Source: DASUPK01 sp036276255
GTDB lineage: Bacteria > Actinomycetota > Thermoleophilia > Solirubrobacterales > 70-9
NCBI GenBank assembly: GCA_036276255.1
Contig: DASUPK010000151.1
Coordinates: 1-19,531 of the forward strand
Length of the DNA: 19,531 nt
Reading direction: 5' to 3'
Translations under genes and position numbers: made by a program
Notes under the pieces: generated by a model
The model's database searches: none
Told to the model about the DNA's origin: nothing
Seen by the model: the letters and a program-made list of their open reading frames with translations, nothing else
Shown here: in pieces, positions 6,317 through 13,221 of the stretch
How the letters are laid out: each line of letters opens with the position of its first letter
How positions within the stretch are numbered: position 1 is the stretch's first letter

Positions 6317-7122
6317 CCCACTTCCTCCTTGGGCAAGGCGGGCTTGGGCTTCTCGGCCTTGATCCACGGCGGCGCCGTAGTGCCGAGCTTGACCACCAGA
6401 TAGAGGTGGGCCCCGATCAGGGCGATGATCAACCCGGGCACTAAGAGCATGTGGATCGCGTAGAAGCGCGACAGCGTGGTGGCGCCGATCTCAGGCCCGG
6501 CGCGCAGGAAGTCGGCGAGGTACGGTCCGACGACCGGGCCGGTGCCGGTGATGTTGTTGGCGACGATCGTCGCCCAGTAGGAGCGCTGGTCGAAGGGCAG
6601 CAGGTAGCCGGTCAGCCCCATCACCAACGTCAGGATGATCAGGACCACGCCGATCACCCAGTTGAGCTCCCGCGGGTACTTGTAGGCGCCGAAGAAGAAG
6701 GTGCGCCCCATGTGCAGGAAAATGCAGATGATCATCACCGAGGCGCCCCACTTGTGCATGCCGCGGACGAACTCGCCCATCCAGACATCGTTGGTCAGGT
6801 GGGTGATCGACCCGTAGGCCTGGGTCGGGGACGGCGTGTAGTACATCGCCAGGAAGACGCCGGTCAGGGCCTGGAAGGTGAAGGCGAAGAGGGTGGCGGA
6901 GCCGAGCGTGTAGAACCAGTTGGTGCCCTTGGGGACCTTGCGGAACAGCATCCCCGTGAGGAAGGTCGTGCCTCCCGTCCGCTCATCGACCCACCCGATG
7001 ACGTCGCCGCCGGCCTCCTTGGCGACGTCGGCGGGTCCGGCGCCGTTTCCGTTCGCGCCGTTGACTCGCTCGCCCGGCTTGGCGGGCCGGCTCAGCGGAC
7101 CTGGCTTTGGAAGCTTCGGCAC
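6313..7122 (-). CDS. qcrB: Menaquinol-cytochrome c reductase cytochrome b subunit, b6 type
   Basis: The product is 269 aa: a cytosolic tail of about 55 residues, then the four-helix cytochrome b6 core. Haem ligands are H123 and H137 (spacing 14) and H224 and H239 (spacing 15). The 15 spacing in the last helix is the mark of b6-type proteins; bc1 cytochrome b has 14. 'YKYPRELNWVIGV' and 'GLTGYLLPFDQ' are further family marks. The residue matching the b6 cysteine that covalently holds haem ci is Thr72 in 'NWFYTLGS', so that haem is probably absent or not covalently bound. The GTG start has TAGGAG six nt upstream and lies 9 nt after qcrA; the stop overlaps qcrC (ATGA). Confidence 0.95.
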   Translation of the reverse strand: MPKLPKPGPLSRPAKPGERVNGANGNGAGPADVAKEAGGDVIGWVDERTGGTTFLTGMLFRKVPKGTNWFYTLGSATLFAFTFQALTGVFLAMYYTPSPTQAYGSITHLTNDVWMGEFVRGMHKWGASVMIICIFLHMGRTFFFGAYKYPRELNWVIGVVLIILTLVMGLTGYLLPFDQRSYWATIVANNITGTGPVVGPYLADFLRAGPEIGATTLSRFYAIHMLLVPGLIIALIGAHLYLVVKLGTTAPPWIKAEKPKPALPKEEVG

Positions 7123-7131
7123 TCGGCTCTC

Positions 7132-7818
7132 CTACGGCGGTGGCGGCACGGACGGCCGCGGGGGGTAGAGGTATTCCCAGACGCCGCCGGTGAACTCACC
7201 GGGATCGCGGGCGCGCACGGGATCGAGGCTGTTGGTGACGCTGTAGCGGGGACCGATCTCGACCCGACCGTTGGTGATCCTGGTCTGAAAGCGATCGAGC
7301 GGGCGGACCGGCGGACCGCCGATGCGCTCGCCGAGGAAGCCGTAGACGCCGCCGTGGCACGGGCAGATGAAGTTGCCGGCGGCCTGGACGAAGCGGACAG
7401 GGCAGCCGAGGTGCGCGCAGCGCGTGGAGATGGCGATGTACTCGTTCGACGTCTCGGCCGGGTACTTGGTCTGGTTGGCGGTGATCGTGGGGTTCCCCTG
7501 GCGGACGTAGGCGGTTGTCTTGCCGGTCTCGCCGATGCCCTCGACCGCCGTGATCACGACCGGCCGGTAGGTGTCGGGCGTGAAGTCGGAGACCGGGCCG
7601 ACGGCCTGCCAGGGCTCGTCCTCCTGCTCGAAGAGAGGGGCGGCGGCGAAGCCGATCGCGGGCAGCACGATCGCTGCGCCCGCGAGCCCTCCGACCGCCT
7701 GCACGGCGACCGTGAAGGCGGTCCGGCGGTTCATGGACTCGCCCTCGAAGTAGCCTGCAGGATCGGAGCTCGGAAGCTCCTTCGGCGCCCCCTGCTTGTT
7801 GTTTCCCTCTTCAGCCAC
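7132..7818 (-). CDS. qcrA: Menaquinol-cytochrome c reductase Rieske iron-sulfur subunit
   Basis: The product is 228 aa. It carries electrons from menaquinol at the Qo site to cytochrome c. The Rieske cluster motifs are C134-A-H136-L-G-C139 and C152-P-C154-H155-G-G: C134, H136, C152 and H155 bind the 2Fe-2S cluster and C139-C154 form the usual disulfide. A single membrane anchor spans about 36-60 and is preceded by NRRTAF (30-35), a twin-arginine-like motif, so export by TatAC (encoded at 1490-2563) is likely. The GTG start overlaps the preceding gene by 8 nt. An internal ATG at 7734 with GAGGG upstream would begin right at MNRRTAF and is a plausible alternative. The C-terminal tail is proline-rich. 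Confidence 0.95.
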   Translation of the reverse strand: MAEEGNNKQGAPKELPSSDPAGYFEGESMNRRTAFTVAVQAVGGLAGAAIVLPAIGFAAAPLFEQEDEPWQAVGPVSDFTPDTYRPVVITAVEGIGETGKTTAYVRQGNPTITANQTKYPAETSNEYIAISTRCAHLGCPVRFVQAAGNFICPCHGGVYGFLGERIGGPPVRPLDRFQTRITNGRVEIGPRYSVTNSLDPVRARDPGEFTGGVWEYLYPPRPSVPPPP

Positions 7819-8416
7819 GGTCTGAGACGTCTTCGGCGGCGAAGCCTATCGAGTCGGCTGCCAGGGCCAGCGCATCGCTCATGCCCGCCTCGCGGGCTGC
7901 TTTGGTAGCGCTCCGGAGCAGCCGATCGGCCGCGCCCGGCTCCGCGCGGCGCAGGGCCTCCTTCGCCCGCTCGTGCTCCTCGGTGCCTCCAGCACCAACC
8001 GCGACGGCGGCGGCGAGCCAGAGGACATCCGCCTCGGTCGATCCGTCGCCGTTCTCCGCGTGCACCTGGGCCGAGAGGCTGATCAGGTCGGCCAACTCCC
8101 TGACCGCCGCCAGGTCGCCCCGATCGGCGAGCTTCTCGAGGCCGAGGGCGTAGAGGTAGTCGCCGGCCAACAGGCGAAGGTCGCCATCGGCCCCATCGAT
8201 CAGCCTCGGCTGCTCGTAGTGGAGCAGGTAGCCCTCCCTGATCGCCTCGATCAGGACGGTGTACTCATCCGCCGCGCCCTCCGCGCGGGGACCCGAGGCG
8301 GCCAGGGCGCCGAGCGCCGGCGCCTCGTCCGCATCACGGACATAGGGCGTGATCACGTTCTCACCGTCGCGAAGCAACGTCGACAGGGAGGTGAGAGAGG
8401 TCGAAGTCATGGCCAT
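7811..8416 (-). CDS. Helical protein, possible HepS-like small subunit of a heptaprenyl diphosphate synthase
   Basis: The product is 201 aa, all-helical by appearance, without membrane segments or metal motifs. Residues 50-120 carry 'EYTVLIEAIREGYLLHYEQ', LLAGDYLYALGLEKLA (82-97) and 'AVRELADLISLSAQVH'. From memory these match the order of segments in Bacillus HepS (GerCA), whose core reads LAGDY followed by a similar helix. HepS is the non-catalytic partner of HepT and lies in hepS-menG-hepT operons; here menG and hepT follow in the same transcription unit with qcrABC inserted. The gene overlaps qcrA by 8 nt and begins 28 nt after hemL, with GGAGGG 4 nt before the ATG. The assignment is inference; a role as a bc-complex accessory protein is the alternative. 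Confidence 0.5.
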   Translation of the reverse strand: MAMTSTSLTSLSTLLRDGENVITPYVRDADEAPALGALAASGPRAEGAADEYTVLIEAIREGYLLHYEQPRLIDGADGDLRLLAGDYLYALGLEKLADRGDLAAVRELADLISLSAQVHAENGDGSTEADVLWLAAAVAVGAGGTEEHERAKEALRRAEPGAADRLLRSATKAAREAGMSDALALAADSIGFAAEDVSDRG

Positions 8417-8427
8417 GCGTCCCTCCG

Positions 8428-8433
8428 AGATTA
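8428..8433 (-). promoter_or_regulatory. Weak candidate -10 box (TAATCT) between hemL and the HepS-like gene
   Basis: The same TAATCT hexamer as before menG, here 11 nt before the ATG and followed by a GGAGGG Shine-Dalgarno. It might give an internal promoter for the qcr section, but the spacing differs from the leaderless cases. Confidence 0.2.
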
Positions 8434-8443
8434 GAGCGGCGCG

Positions 8444-9712
8444 TCAGGGAATGACCTGCTGGAAGGCCTCGGCGGCAGCCTCGATCGTCCGATCGATCGA
8501 GGCCTCGTCATGGGCCAGCGAGGGGAACCAGGCCTCGAACTGCGAGGCCGGCGGGTAGATGCCCCGGTCGAGCAGCGCCTGGCAGAAGCGGGCATACGCC
8601 TCGGTGTCACAGGCCTGCGCTCCCGCGAAGTCCTGCACGGGGTCGGCGCTGAAGAAGACGGTGAGCAGGCCCGGAACGCTCGCCACCTGAACCGGCAGAT
8701 CGCCCGCCGCCCGCCGCAGGCCGGTGGCGAGCCGGGTGGTGGCCGAGTCGAGCCCCACATATGCGGCGCCGTCGAGCTTGCGCAGGGTGGCCAGGCCGGC
8801 CGCCACCGCGACGGGGTTGCCCGACAGCGTCCCTGCCTGGTAGACGTCGCCCGCCGGTGCCATGCGCTCCATCAGCTCGTGACTGCCGCCGTAGGCTGCG
8901 GCCGGGAGGCCCCCGCCGATCACCTTCCCCATCACCGTCAGGTCCGCCTCGACCCCGAGCAGTTCCTGCGCCCCTCCTCGGGCCACGCGGAAACCGCTGA
9001 TCACCTCGTCGAGGATCAGCAGCGAGCCCGCCTCGGCCGTCGCATCCCTGACCGCCTCCAGAAACCCGGGGGCCGGCGGGACCACTCCCATGTTCGCCGG
9101 GATGGGCTCGGCGATCACCGCCGCCGGGCGTCCCCGGGCGATCGCCTCGACGACCGCCTCCTCATCGTTCCAGGGCACGATCACGGTGTCGGAGGCCTGC
9201 GCCTCGGTGACGCCCGGGCTCGCCGGGACACCGGCCGTGGCCAGCCCGGAGCCGCCCTCGGCGAGCAGGCCGTCGACGTGGCCGTGATATCCCCCGGCGA
9301 ACTTCATCACCGTCGTTCGGCCGGTGGCCGCGCGCGCGAGCCGCAGCGCCGACATCGTCGCCTCGGTGCCTGAGCTGGTCATGCGGACCATCTCGACGCT
9401 CGCGAAGCGGCCGGCCACCTCGGCCGCCAGGTCCACCTCGCCGGCGGTCGGGGCCCCGTAGCTGGTGCCCCGACCGGCGGCCTTGCGCACCGCCTCCACC
9501 ACCAGCGGGTGGGCGTGGCCGAGGATCAGCGGCCCCCAGGAGGAGACCCAGTCGATGTAGCGATTCCCGTCGACGTCCCAGATGCAGGGCCCCTCGCCCC
9601 GATCGATGAAGATCGGGTCGCGCCCGATCGACCGCATCGCCCGCACCGGGGAGTTCACCCCTCCGGGCATCACCTCGAGCGCCCGCCGGTACAGCTCCTC
9701 GGAGCGGCTTAT
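8444..9712 (-). CDS. hemL: Glutamate-1-semialdehyde 2,1-aminomutase (apparent ATA start)
   Basis: The product is 422 aa. This PLP enzyme isomerises glutamate-1-semialdehyde to 5-aminolevulinate in the C5 tetrapyrrole pathway. Seen: 'MPGGVNSPVRA' (15-25), 'TSSGTEATMSALRLAR' (112-127), LILDEVISGFR (232-242) with the PLP-pyridine Asp (D235), and the PLP lysine K263 in MGKVIGGG. The family N-terminus continues upstream as SRSEELYRRALEVMPGG, but the only codon in the start position is ATA (9712-9710). It overlaps the TAA stop of the preceding gene as ATAA and has GGAG 5 nt upstream. The first standard start is GTG at 9673, which would remove 13 family residues and has no good ribosome site. I prefer ATA; see findings. 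Confidence 0.93.
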   Translation of the reverse strand: MSRSEELYRRALEVMPGGVNSPVRAMRSIGRDPIFIDRGEGPCIWDVDGNRYIDWVSSWGPLILGHAHPLVVEAVRKAAGRGTSYGAPTAGEVDLAAEVAGRFASVEMVRMTSSGTEATMSALRLARAATGRTTVMKFAGGYHGHVDGLLAEGGSGLATAGVPASPGVTEAQASDTVIVPWNDEEAVVEAIARGRPAAVIAEPIPANMGVVPPAPGFLEAVRDATAEAGSLLILDEVISGFRVARGGAQELLGVEADLTVMGKVIGGGLPAAAYGGSHELMERMAPAGDVYQAGTLSGNPVAVAAGLATLRKLDGAAYVGLDSATTRLATGLRRAAGDLPVQVASVPGLLTVFFSADPVQDFAGAQACDTEAYARFCQALLDRGIYPPASQFEAWFPSLAHDEASIDRTIEAAAEAFQQVIP

Positions 9713-10812
9713 GAGTGCTCCGCCTCCCAGCGCGCGTAGTCGTCGGTGAAGTAGCGGAGGCGGATCTTCTTGAACTCGGTCGAGGAGTAGAGGACGGCGC
9801 GATCCTCGCCGTGGAGGTCGTGCTCGTCTGCGATCCCGTCCAGCACCGCGTCACACTCCTCCTTGGAGCGGCCGTGGGCCATGGTGAAGACGCTGTAGGG
9901 CCAGTCCGCGTAGGTCGGGCGCTGATAGCAGTGAGAGATGCCGCGGACGGCGGCCATGCGGGCGCCGACATCCATGATCTTTTCCTCCGGCACCCGCCAG
10001 ACGCCCATCCCGTTCGCCGAGAAGCCGGCGCGCCGATGGAAGAGGATCGCAGCGACGCGGCGCAGGATCTTGCGATCGACCATGCCCCGCAGGTGGTCGA
10101 GGAAGTCGTGAGTGCTCATCCCGGTCTCGGCGGCGGCCGCGTCATAGGGTCGGTCGGTGACCTCCATCGGCCCCTGTAGGGCGCGGATCACCGCGATGTC
10201 GGTCTCGTCGTACGGCTGGCGCCCGAGCTCGCGTGGTGGGGCGGCGTCGACGGCCTTGGAGAGCTCCTCGGTCCCGCCCTCCATCTCCAGGTTCATGTTG
10301 ATCTTGAAGAGCTGCAGCGTCGGCAGCTGGCGGATCGACTCGGCGCCGGTGAGGCGCTGGAGCACCTCGAGGGTGCCCTCCAGCCCCAGGCCGGAGTCGG
10401 GCGGCGTCGCGATCGTGAACCAGAGGTTGAACTCGTGGGTCCGGAGGTAGTTGTGGGAGACGCCCGGATGGGAGTTGATGATCTGAGCGGCGCGGTGCGG
10501 ATTGTCGGAGTCGACCCTCGCGGCGACCAGCATCGAGCTGTAGCCCAGCGCGCGGGTGTCGAAGATCGGCGTGACCTCGCGGATGATCCGGCCGTCGAGG
10601 AGGCGCTGGGTGCGCTCCTTGACGTCGGCGGGATCGAGCTCCGCCTCTGCGGCGATCAGCTCGAAAGGCTCCGGCTCGAGCGGATACCTCGACTGGAGAA
10701 GGTTCATCAGGTGCCTGTCGGTGTCGTCGAGCGGGATCGCGGCTCCGCCGGCGCGCGAACGAAGCTTGGGCGTCGCCGCCGCGGTCGTGATGCCGTCGGC
10801 CGCCCTGTTCAC
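9709..10812 (-). CDS. ahbAB: Fused AhbA-AhbB-like siroheme decarboxylase (tandem AsnC/Lrp-type repeats)
   Basis: The product is 367 aa with two Lrp/AsnC-like units. Unit 1 (about 28-185) has a winged-helix part ('LDDTDRHLMNLLQSRYPL') and a RAM-like half with H120-NYLRTHEFNLWFT (120-133). Unit 2 (about 200-355) has 'YDETDIAVIRALQGP', then HCYQRPTYADWPYSVFTMAHG-type signature (294-314). These signatures are those of AhbA/AhbB and NirDL, which decarboxylate siroheme to didecarboxysiroheme on the way to haem b or haem d1. The position between hemB and hemL supports a tetrapyrrole role. A haem-sensing regulator built on the same fold is the alternative. The GTG start forms a GTGA overlap with hemB; the first 27 residues are a non-conserved extension. 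Confidence 0.82.
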   Translation of the reverse strand: MNRAADGITTAAATPKLRSRAGGAAIPLDDTDRHLMNLLQSRYPLEPEPFELIAAEAELDPADVKERTQRLLDGRIIREVTPIFDTRALGYSSMLVAARVDSDNPHRAAQIINSHPGVSHNYLRTHEFNLWFTIATPPDSGLGLEGTLEVLQRLTGAESIRQLPTLQLFKINMNLEMEGGTEELSKAVDAAPPRELGRQPYDETDIAVIRALQGPMEVTDRPYDAAAAETGMSTHDFLDHLRGMVDRKILRRVAAILFHRRAGFSANGMGVWRVPEEKIMDVGARMAAVRGISHCYQRPTYADWPYSVFTMAHGRSKEECDAVLDGIADEHDLHGEDRAVLYSSTEFKKIRLRYFTDDYARWEAEHS

Positions 10813-11798
10813 CTGCGAGCCGCTTCCGTGGCGAGCCAGGCGGCGGCGTCCTTGGCGAAATAGGTGATGATCATGTCGGCGCCGGCGCGGCGGATCGAGG
10901 TCAGGGACTCCATCGCGGCGGCCCGCTCGTCGATCCAGCCGTTCGCGGCGGCCGCCTTCAACATCGAGTACTCGCCGCCCACGTGGTAGGCGGCGAGCGG
11001 CGCGCCGGTCGCATCCTTCACCCGGCGGAGCACGTCGAGATACGGGAGCGCCGGCTTCACCATGACGACGTCGGCGCCCTCCTCGAGGTCGAGCTTCGCT
11101 TCCCGGACGGCCTCGTCGGCGTTGGCGGGATCCATCTGGTAACCGCGCCGGTCCCCGAACTGGGGCGTCGACCCTGCCGCCTCGCGGAACGGACCGTAGA
11201 ACGCGGAGGCGTACTTGGCGCTGTAGGCGATGATCGGAACGTCGGAGTGCCCCTCCTCGTCGAGCTGGCCCCGGATCGCTCCGACGCGCCCGTCCATCAT
11301 GTCGCTCGGCGCCACGGCGTCCGCTCCGGCATCGGCGTGTGAGATCGCCGTCTTGGCCAGCAGCTCGATCGTCAGATCGTTGTCGACCTCGCCCTCCCGG
11401 ACGATGCCGCAGTGCCCATGCGAGGTGTATTCGCAGAGGCAGACGTCGGTGATCACGACGATCTCGGGGTGGGCCTCCTTCAGGGCTCGGACGGCCATCT
11501 GAACGACGCCCTCGTCGTCGTAGGCCCCCGAGCCGACCTCGTCCTTGCTCGCGGGAATCCCGAAGAGGAGAACGGCCCGGACTCCCGCCGCCGCGATCTC
11601 GGTGACCTCGGCGACCGCCTCGGAGATCGACAGTCGCTCCATGCCGGGCATGCTCTCGATCGGCTCGCGGACGCCTTCGCCCGCGGTGATGAAGAGCGGC
11701 TGGACCAGGTGATCGGCGGTCAGGTCGGTTTCGCGGACCAGGTCGCGGAGGGGCTCGGTTCGACGGAGGCGCCTCAGGCGTGTCACCGGAAAGCTCAT
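10809..11798 (-). CDS. hemB: Delta-aminolevulinic acid dehydratase (porphobilinogen synthase)
   Basis: The product is 329 aa, the family size. It condenses two 5-aminolevulinate molecules to porphobilinogen. Schiff-base lysines are K195 in IAYSAKYASAFYGPFR and K248 in VVMVKPALPYLD. DVCLCEYTSHGHCG holds the cysteine triad C120, C122, C130, so the zinc-dependent subtype is indicated. The ATG at 11798 begins at MSFPVTRLRRLR, which matches the family; a GTG at 11822 would add eight unconserved residues. There is no Shine-Dalgarno, but TAGAAT ends 7 nt before the ATG. The gene heads an overlapping run that reaches hepT and lies 70 nt after the ABC permease stop. Confidence 0.96.
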   Translation of the reverse strand: MSFPVTRLRRLRRTEPLRDLVRETDLTADHLVQPLFITAGEGVREPIESMPGMERLSISEAVAEVTEIAAAGVRAVLLFGIPASKDEVGSGAYDDEGVVQMAVRALKEAHPEIVVITDVCLCEYTSHGHCGIVREGEVDNDLTIELLAKTAISHADAGADAVAPSDMMDGRVGAIRGQLDEEGHSDVPIIAYSAKYASAFYGPFREAAGSTPQFGDRRGYQMDPANADEAVREAKLDLEEGADVVMVKPALPYLDVLRRVKDATGAPLAAYHVGGEYSMLKAAAANGWIDERAAAMESLTSIRRAGADMIITYFAKDAAAWLATEAARR

Positions 11799-11805
11799 GT
11801 TGGGG

Positions 11806-11811
11806 ATTCTA
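11806..11811 (-). promoter_or_regulatory. Candidate -10 box (TAGAAT) for leaderless hemB transcript
   Basis: TAGAAT, close to the TATAAT consensus, ends 7 nt before the hemB ATG; the intervening CCCCAAC has no ribosome site. This is likely the main promoter of the haem-menaquinone-bc block. No clear -35 is seen. Confidence 0.5.
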
Positions 11812-11868
11812 GGGCGGTGCACCAGGCGCTCGGCGGGCGGGTCCTGTCGCCACGAGTCCGAGTAGCGC

Positions 11869-13221
11869 TCAGGCGAAGCGCCTCAGAGCCAAGCGGGCGA
11901 GGATCAGATAGCCGATGGTCAGCACGGCCAGGTGAAGCAGCGGCAGGCCTAGGCTCGGGCCCGACGCCGAGAGGGCTCCCGAGAGGGCGTCGACCGTCGC
12001 GCGGAAGGGGAAGGCTCCGGCGATCACGTGGATCACGTCCAGCAGGCCCTTGCTCACGGTGCCCGAGGGGACCAGGGAGATGAAGGCAACCGGCAGGGCA
12101 AGGGCGAAGGCAAGCAGCGCGCTGGCTCGCACCTCTCTCGCTGCTGCGCCGATCGCCAGGCCAAGGCCGGATGAGGCTGCGCCGGCGAACAGGATCGCAG
12201 GGACGATCAGGTAGATCCGGCTCCAGGCGATCGATTCGAAGGGCGTGATCGCTGCCAGCAGGATCAGCGTCACCACGAGGGCCGCGCCGGTGCCGAGAGC
12301 CACCTTCTCCACCAGCAGCCCGGTGCGACTGATCAGGCCGCGGGTGAGCCGAGTGAAGGTGTTCTCCTCCCGTTCGAGCGCGAGGGAGCCCGAGGCGAGC
12401 AGAACCGTCACGAACAGCAGGGTGATCGCCGCGGCGACCGCGACCGCGAAGGTGTCGAGCGGAGGCACGCTGCCGGCGATCACCTCCTTGTTCACGGCAA
12501 TCGGCTGACGCACGGAGGCGAGCAGGCTGTTCGCGAGCGCCAGGTTCTGCCGCGCGAGCCTGGCGAAGTCGCTGACCTGCGCCACCCGGGCGCGCTGCGC
12601 CGGTGGCAGGCCCGCCTCGACCTGATTGAGGATCTGCTCGGCCTTCCGCAACCCGAGGATGTGAACCGTCTGGTTGATGAAGGGGATCTCGAAGGACCCG
12701 CCGTTGGCGAGGATCTGCTCGTAGTTCCCCGCGACGTTGCTGATCTTTTCCGAGAGCAACAGGTTGGCCTGCGTGAGCAGCGAGCGGATCCGGTCGTCGA
12801 CGACCTGGGCCTTGAGCGGATCGTCGTTGTTGACGATCACGTCAACGGTCGCGGGCTCGCTCGAGTTGGTGCTGAGCTCGCCCTGCAGCTTGCTGACGAA
12901 GTCCGCGGGCAGGATGAGGGCGCCGAGGACGTCCCCGTCCTTGACCTTCTGCTCGGCCTCGGCGCGGCTGGAGACGTCGACGCAGTCGACCTTCGCGCAG
13001 AGCTGACGCCGCGCCTCATCCTGGCTGAAGCCGCCGGAGCCGAGCTGGAGGCCGTTCCCAGCCGGGATCTCGTTGAGGAACGCGACCCGGGGCTTCTCCG
13101 GGCTGCGGGAGATCGCCAGACCGATCAGGACGGCGAGCACGATCGGGTAGACGACCAATAGGCCGGTGACGAGCGGCGAGCGCCGCAGCAGCTGGAGGTC
13201 CTTGACGAAGAGCCAGCGCAT
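11869..13221 (-). CDS. ABC-2 type exporter permease
   Basis: The product is 450 aa. One N-terminal helix (about 17-38) is followed by a large extracytoplasmic domain (about 40-255) containing Cys75/Cys80-like cysteines in 'LCAKVDC'. Five more hydrophobic segments fill residues 260-447. This one-plus-five layout with a big external domain between helices 1 and 2 is typical of the YhgE/YhfS-like branch of ABC-2 permeases (ABC2_membrane_3 style). Its ATPase partner is directly upstream with a TGATG overlap. The substrate (drug, lipid or polymer precursor) cannot be told. It is not a CcmB-like cytochrome c assembly permease, despite lying upstream of hemB. Confidence 0.85.
   Translation of the reverse strand: MRWLFVKDLQLLRRSPLVTGLLVVYPIVLAVLIGLAISRSPEKPRVAFLNEIPAGNGLQLGSGGFSQDEARRQLCAKVDCVDVSSRAEAEQKVKDGDVLGALILPADFVSKLQGELSTNSSEPATVDVIVNNDDPLKAQVVDDRIRSLLTQANLLLSEKISNVAGNYEQILANGGSFEIPFINQTVHILGLRKAEQILNQVEAGLPPAQRARVAQVSDFARLARQNLALANSLLASVRQPIAVNKEVIAGSVPPLDTFAVAVAAAITLLFVTVLLASGSLALEREENTFTRLTRGLISRTGLLVEKVALGTGAALVVTLILLAAITPFESIAWSRIYLIVPAILFAGAASSGLGLAIGAAAREVRASALLAFALALPVAFISLVPSGTVSKGLLDVIHVIAGAFPFRATVDALSGALSASGPSLGLPLLHLAVLTIGYLILARLALRRFA

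Noticed and set aside
6451..7908. 485-aa plus-strand open frame opposite qcrB/qcrA
   Set aside because: Antisense to two genes with intact haem and Rieske motifs; no recognisable domain.
11799..11822. GTG start for hemB eight codons upstream
   Set aside because: The extra residues are not family-like, and the box TAGAAT lies within this stretch just before the preferred ATG.
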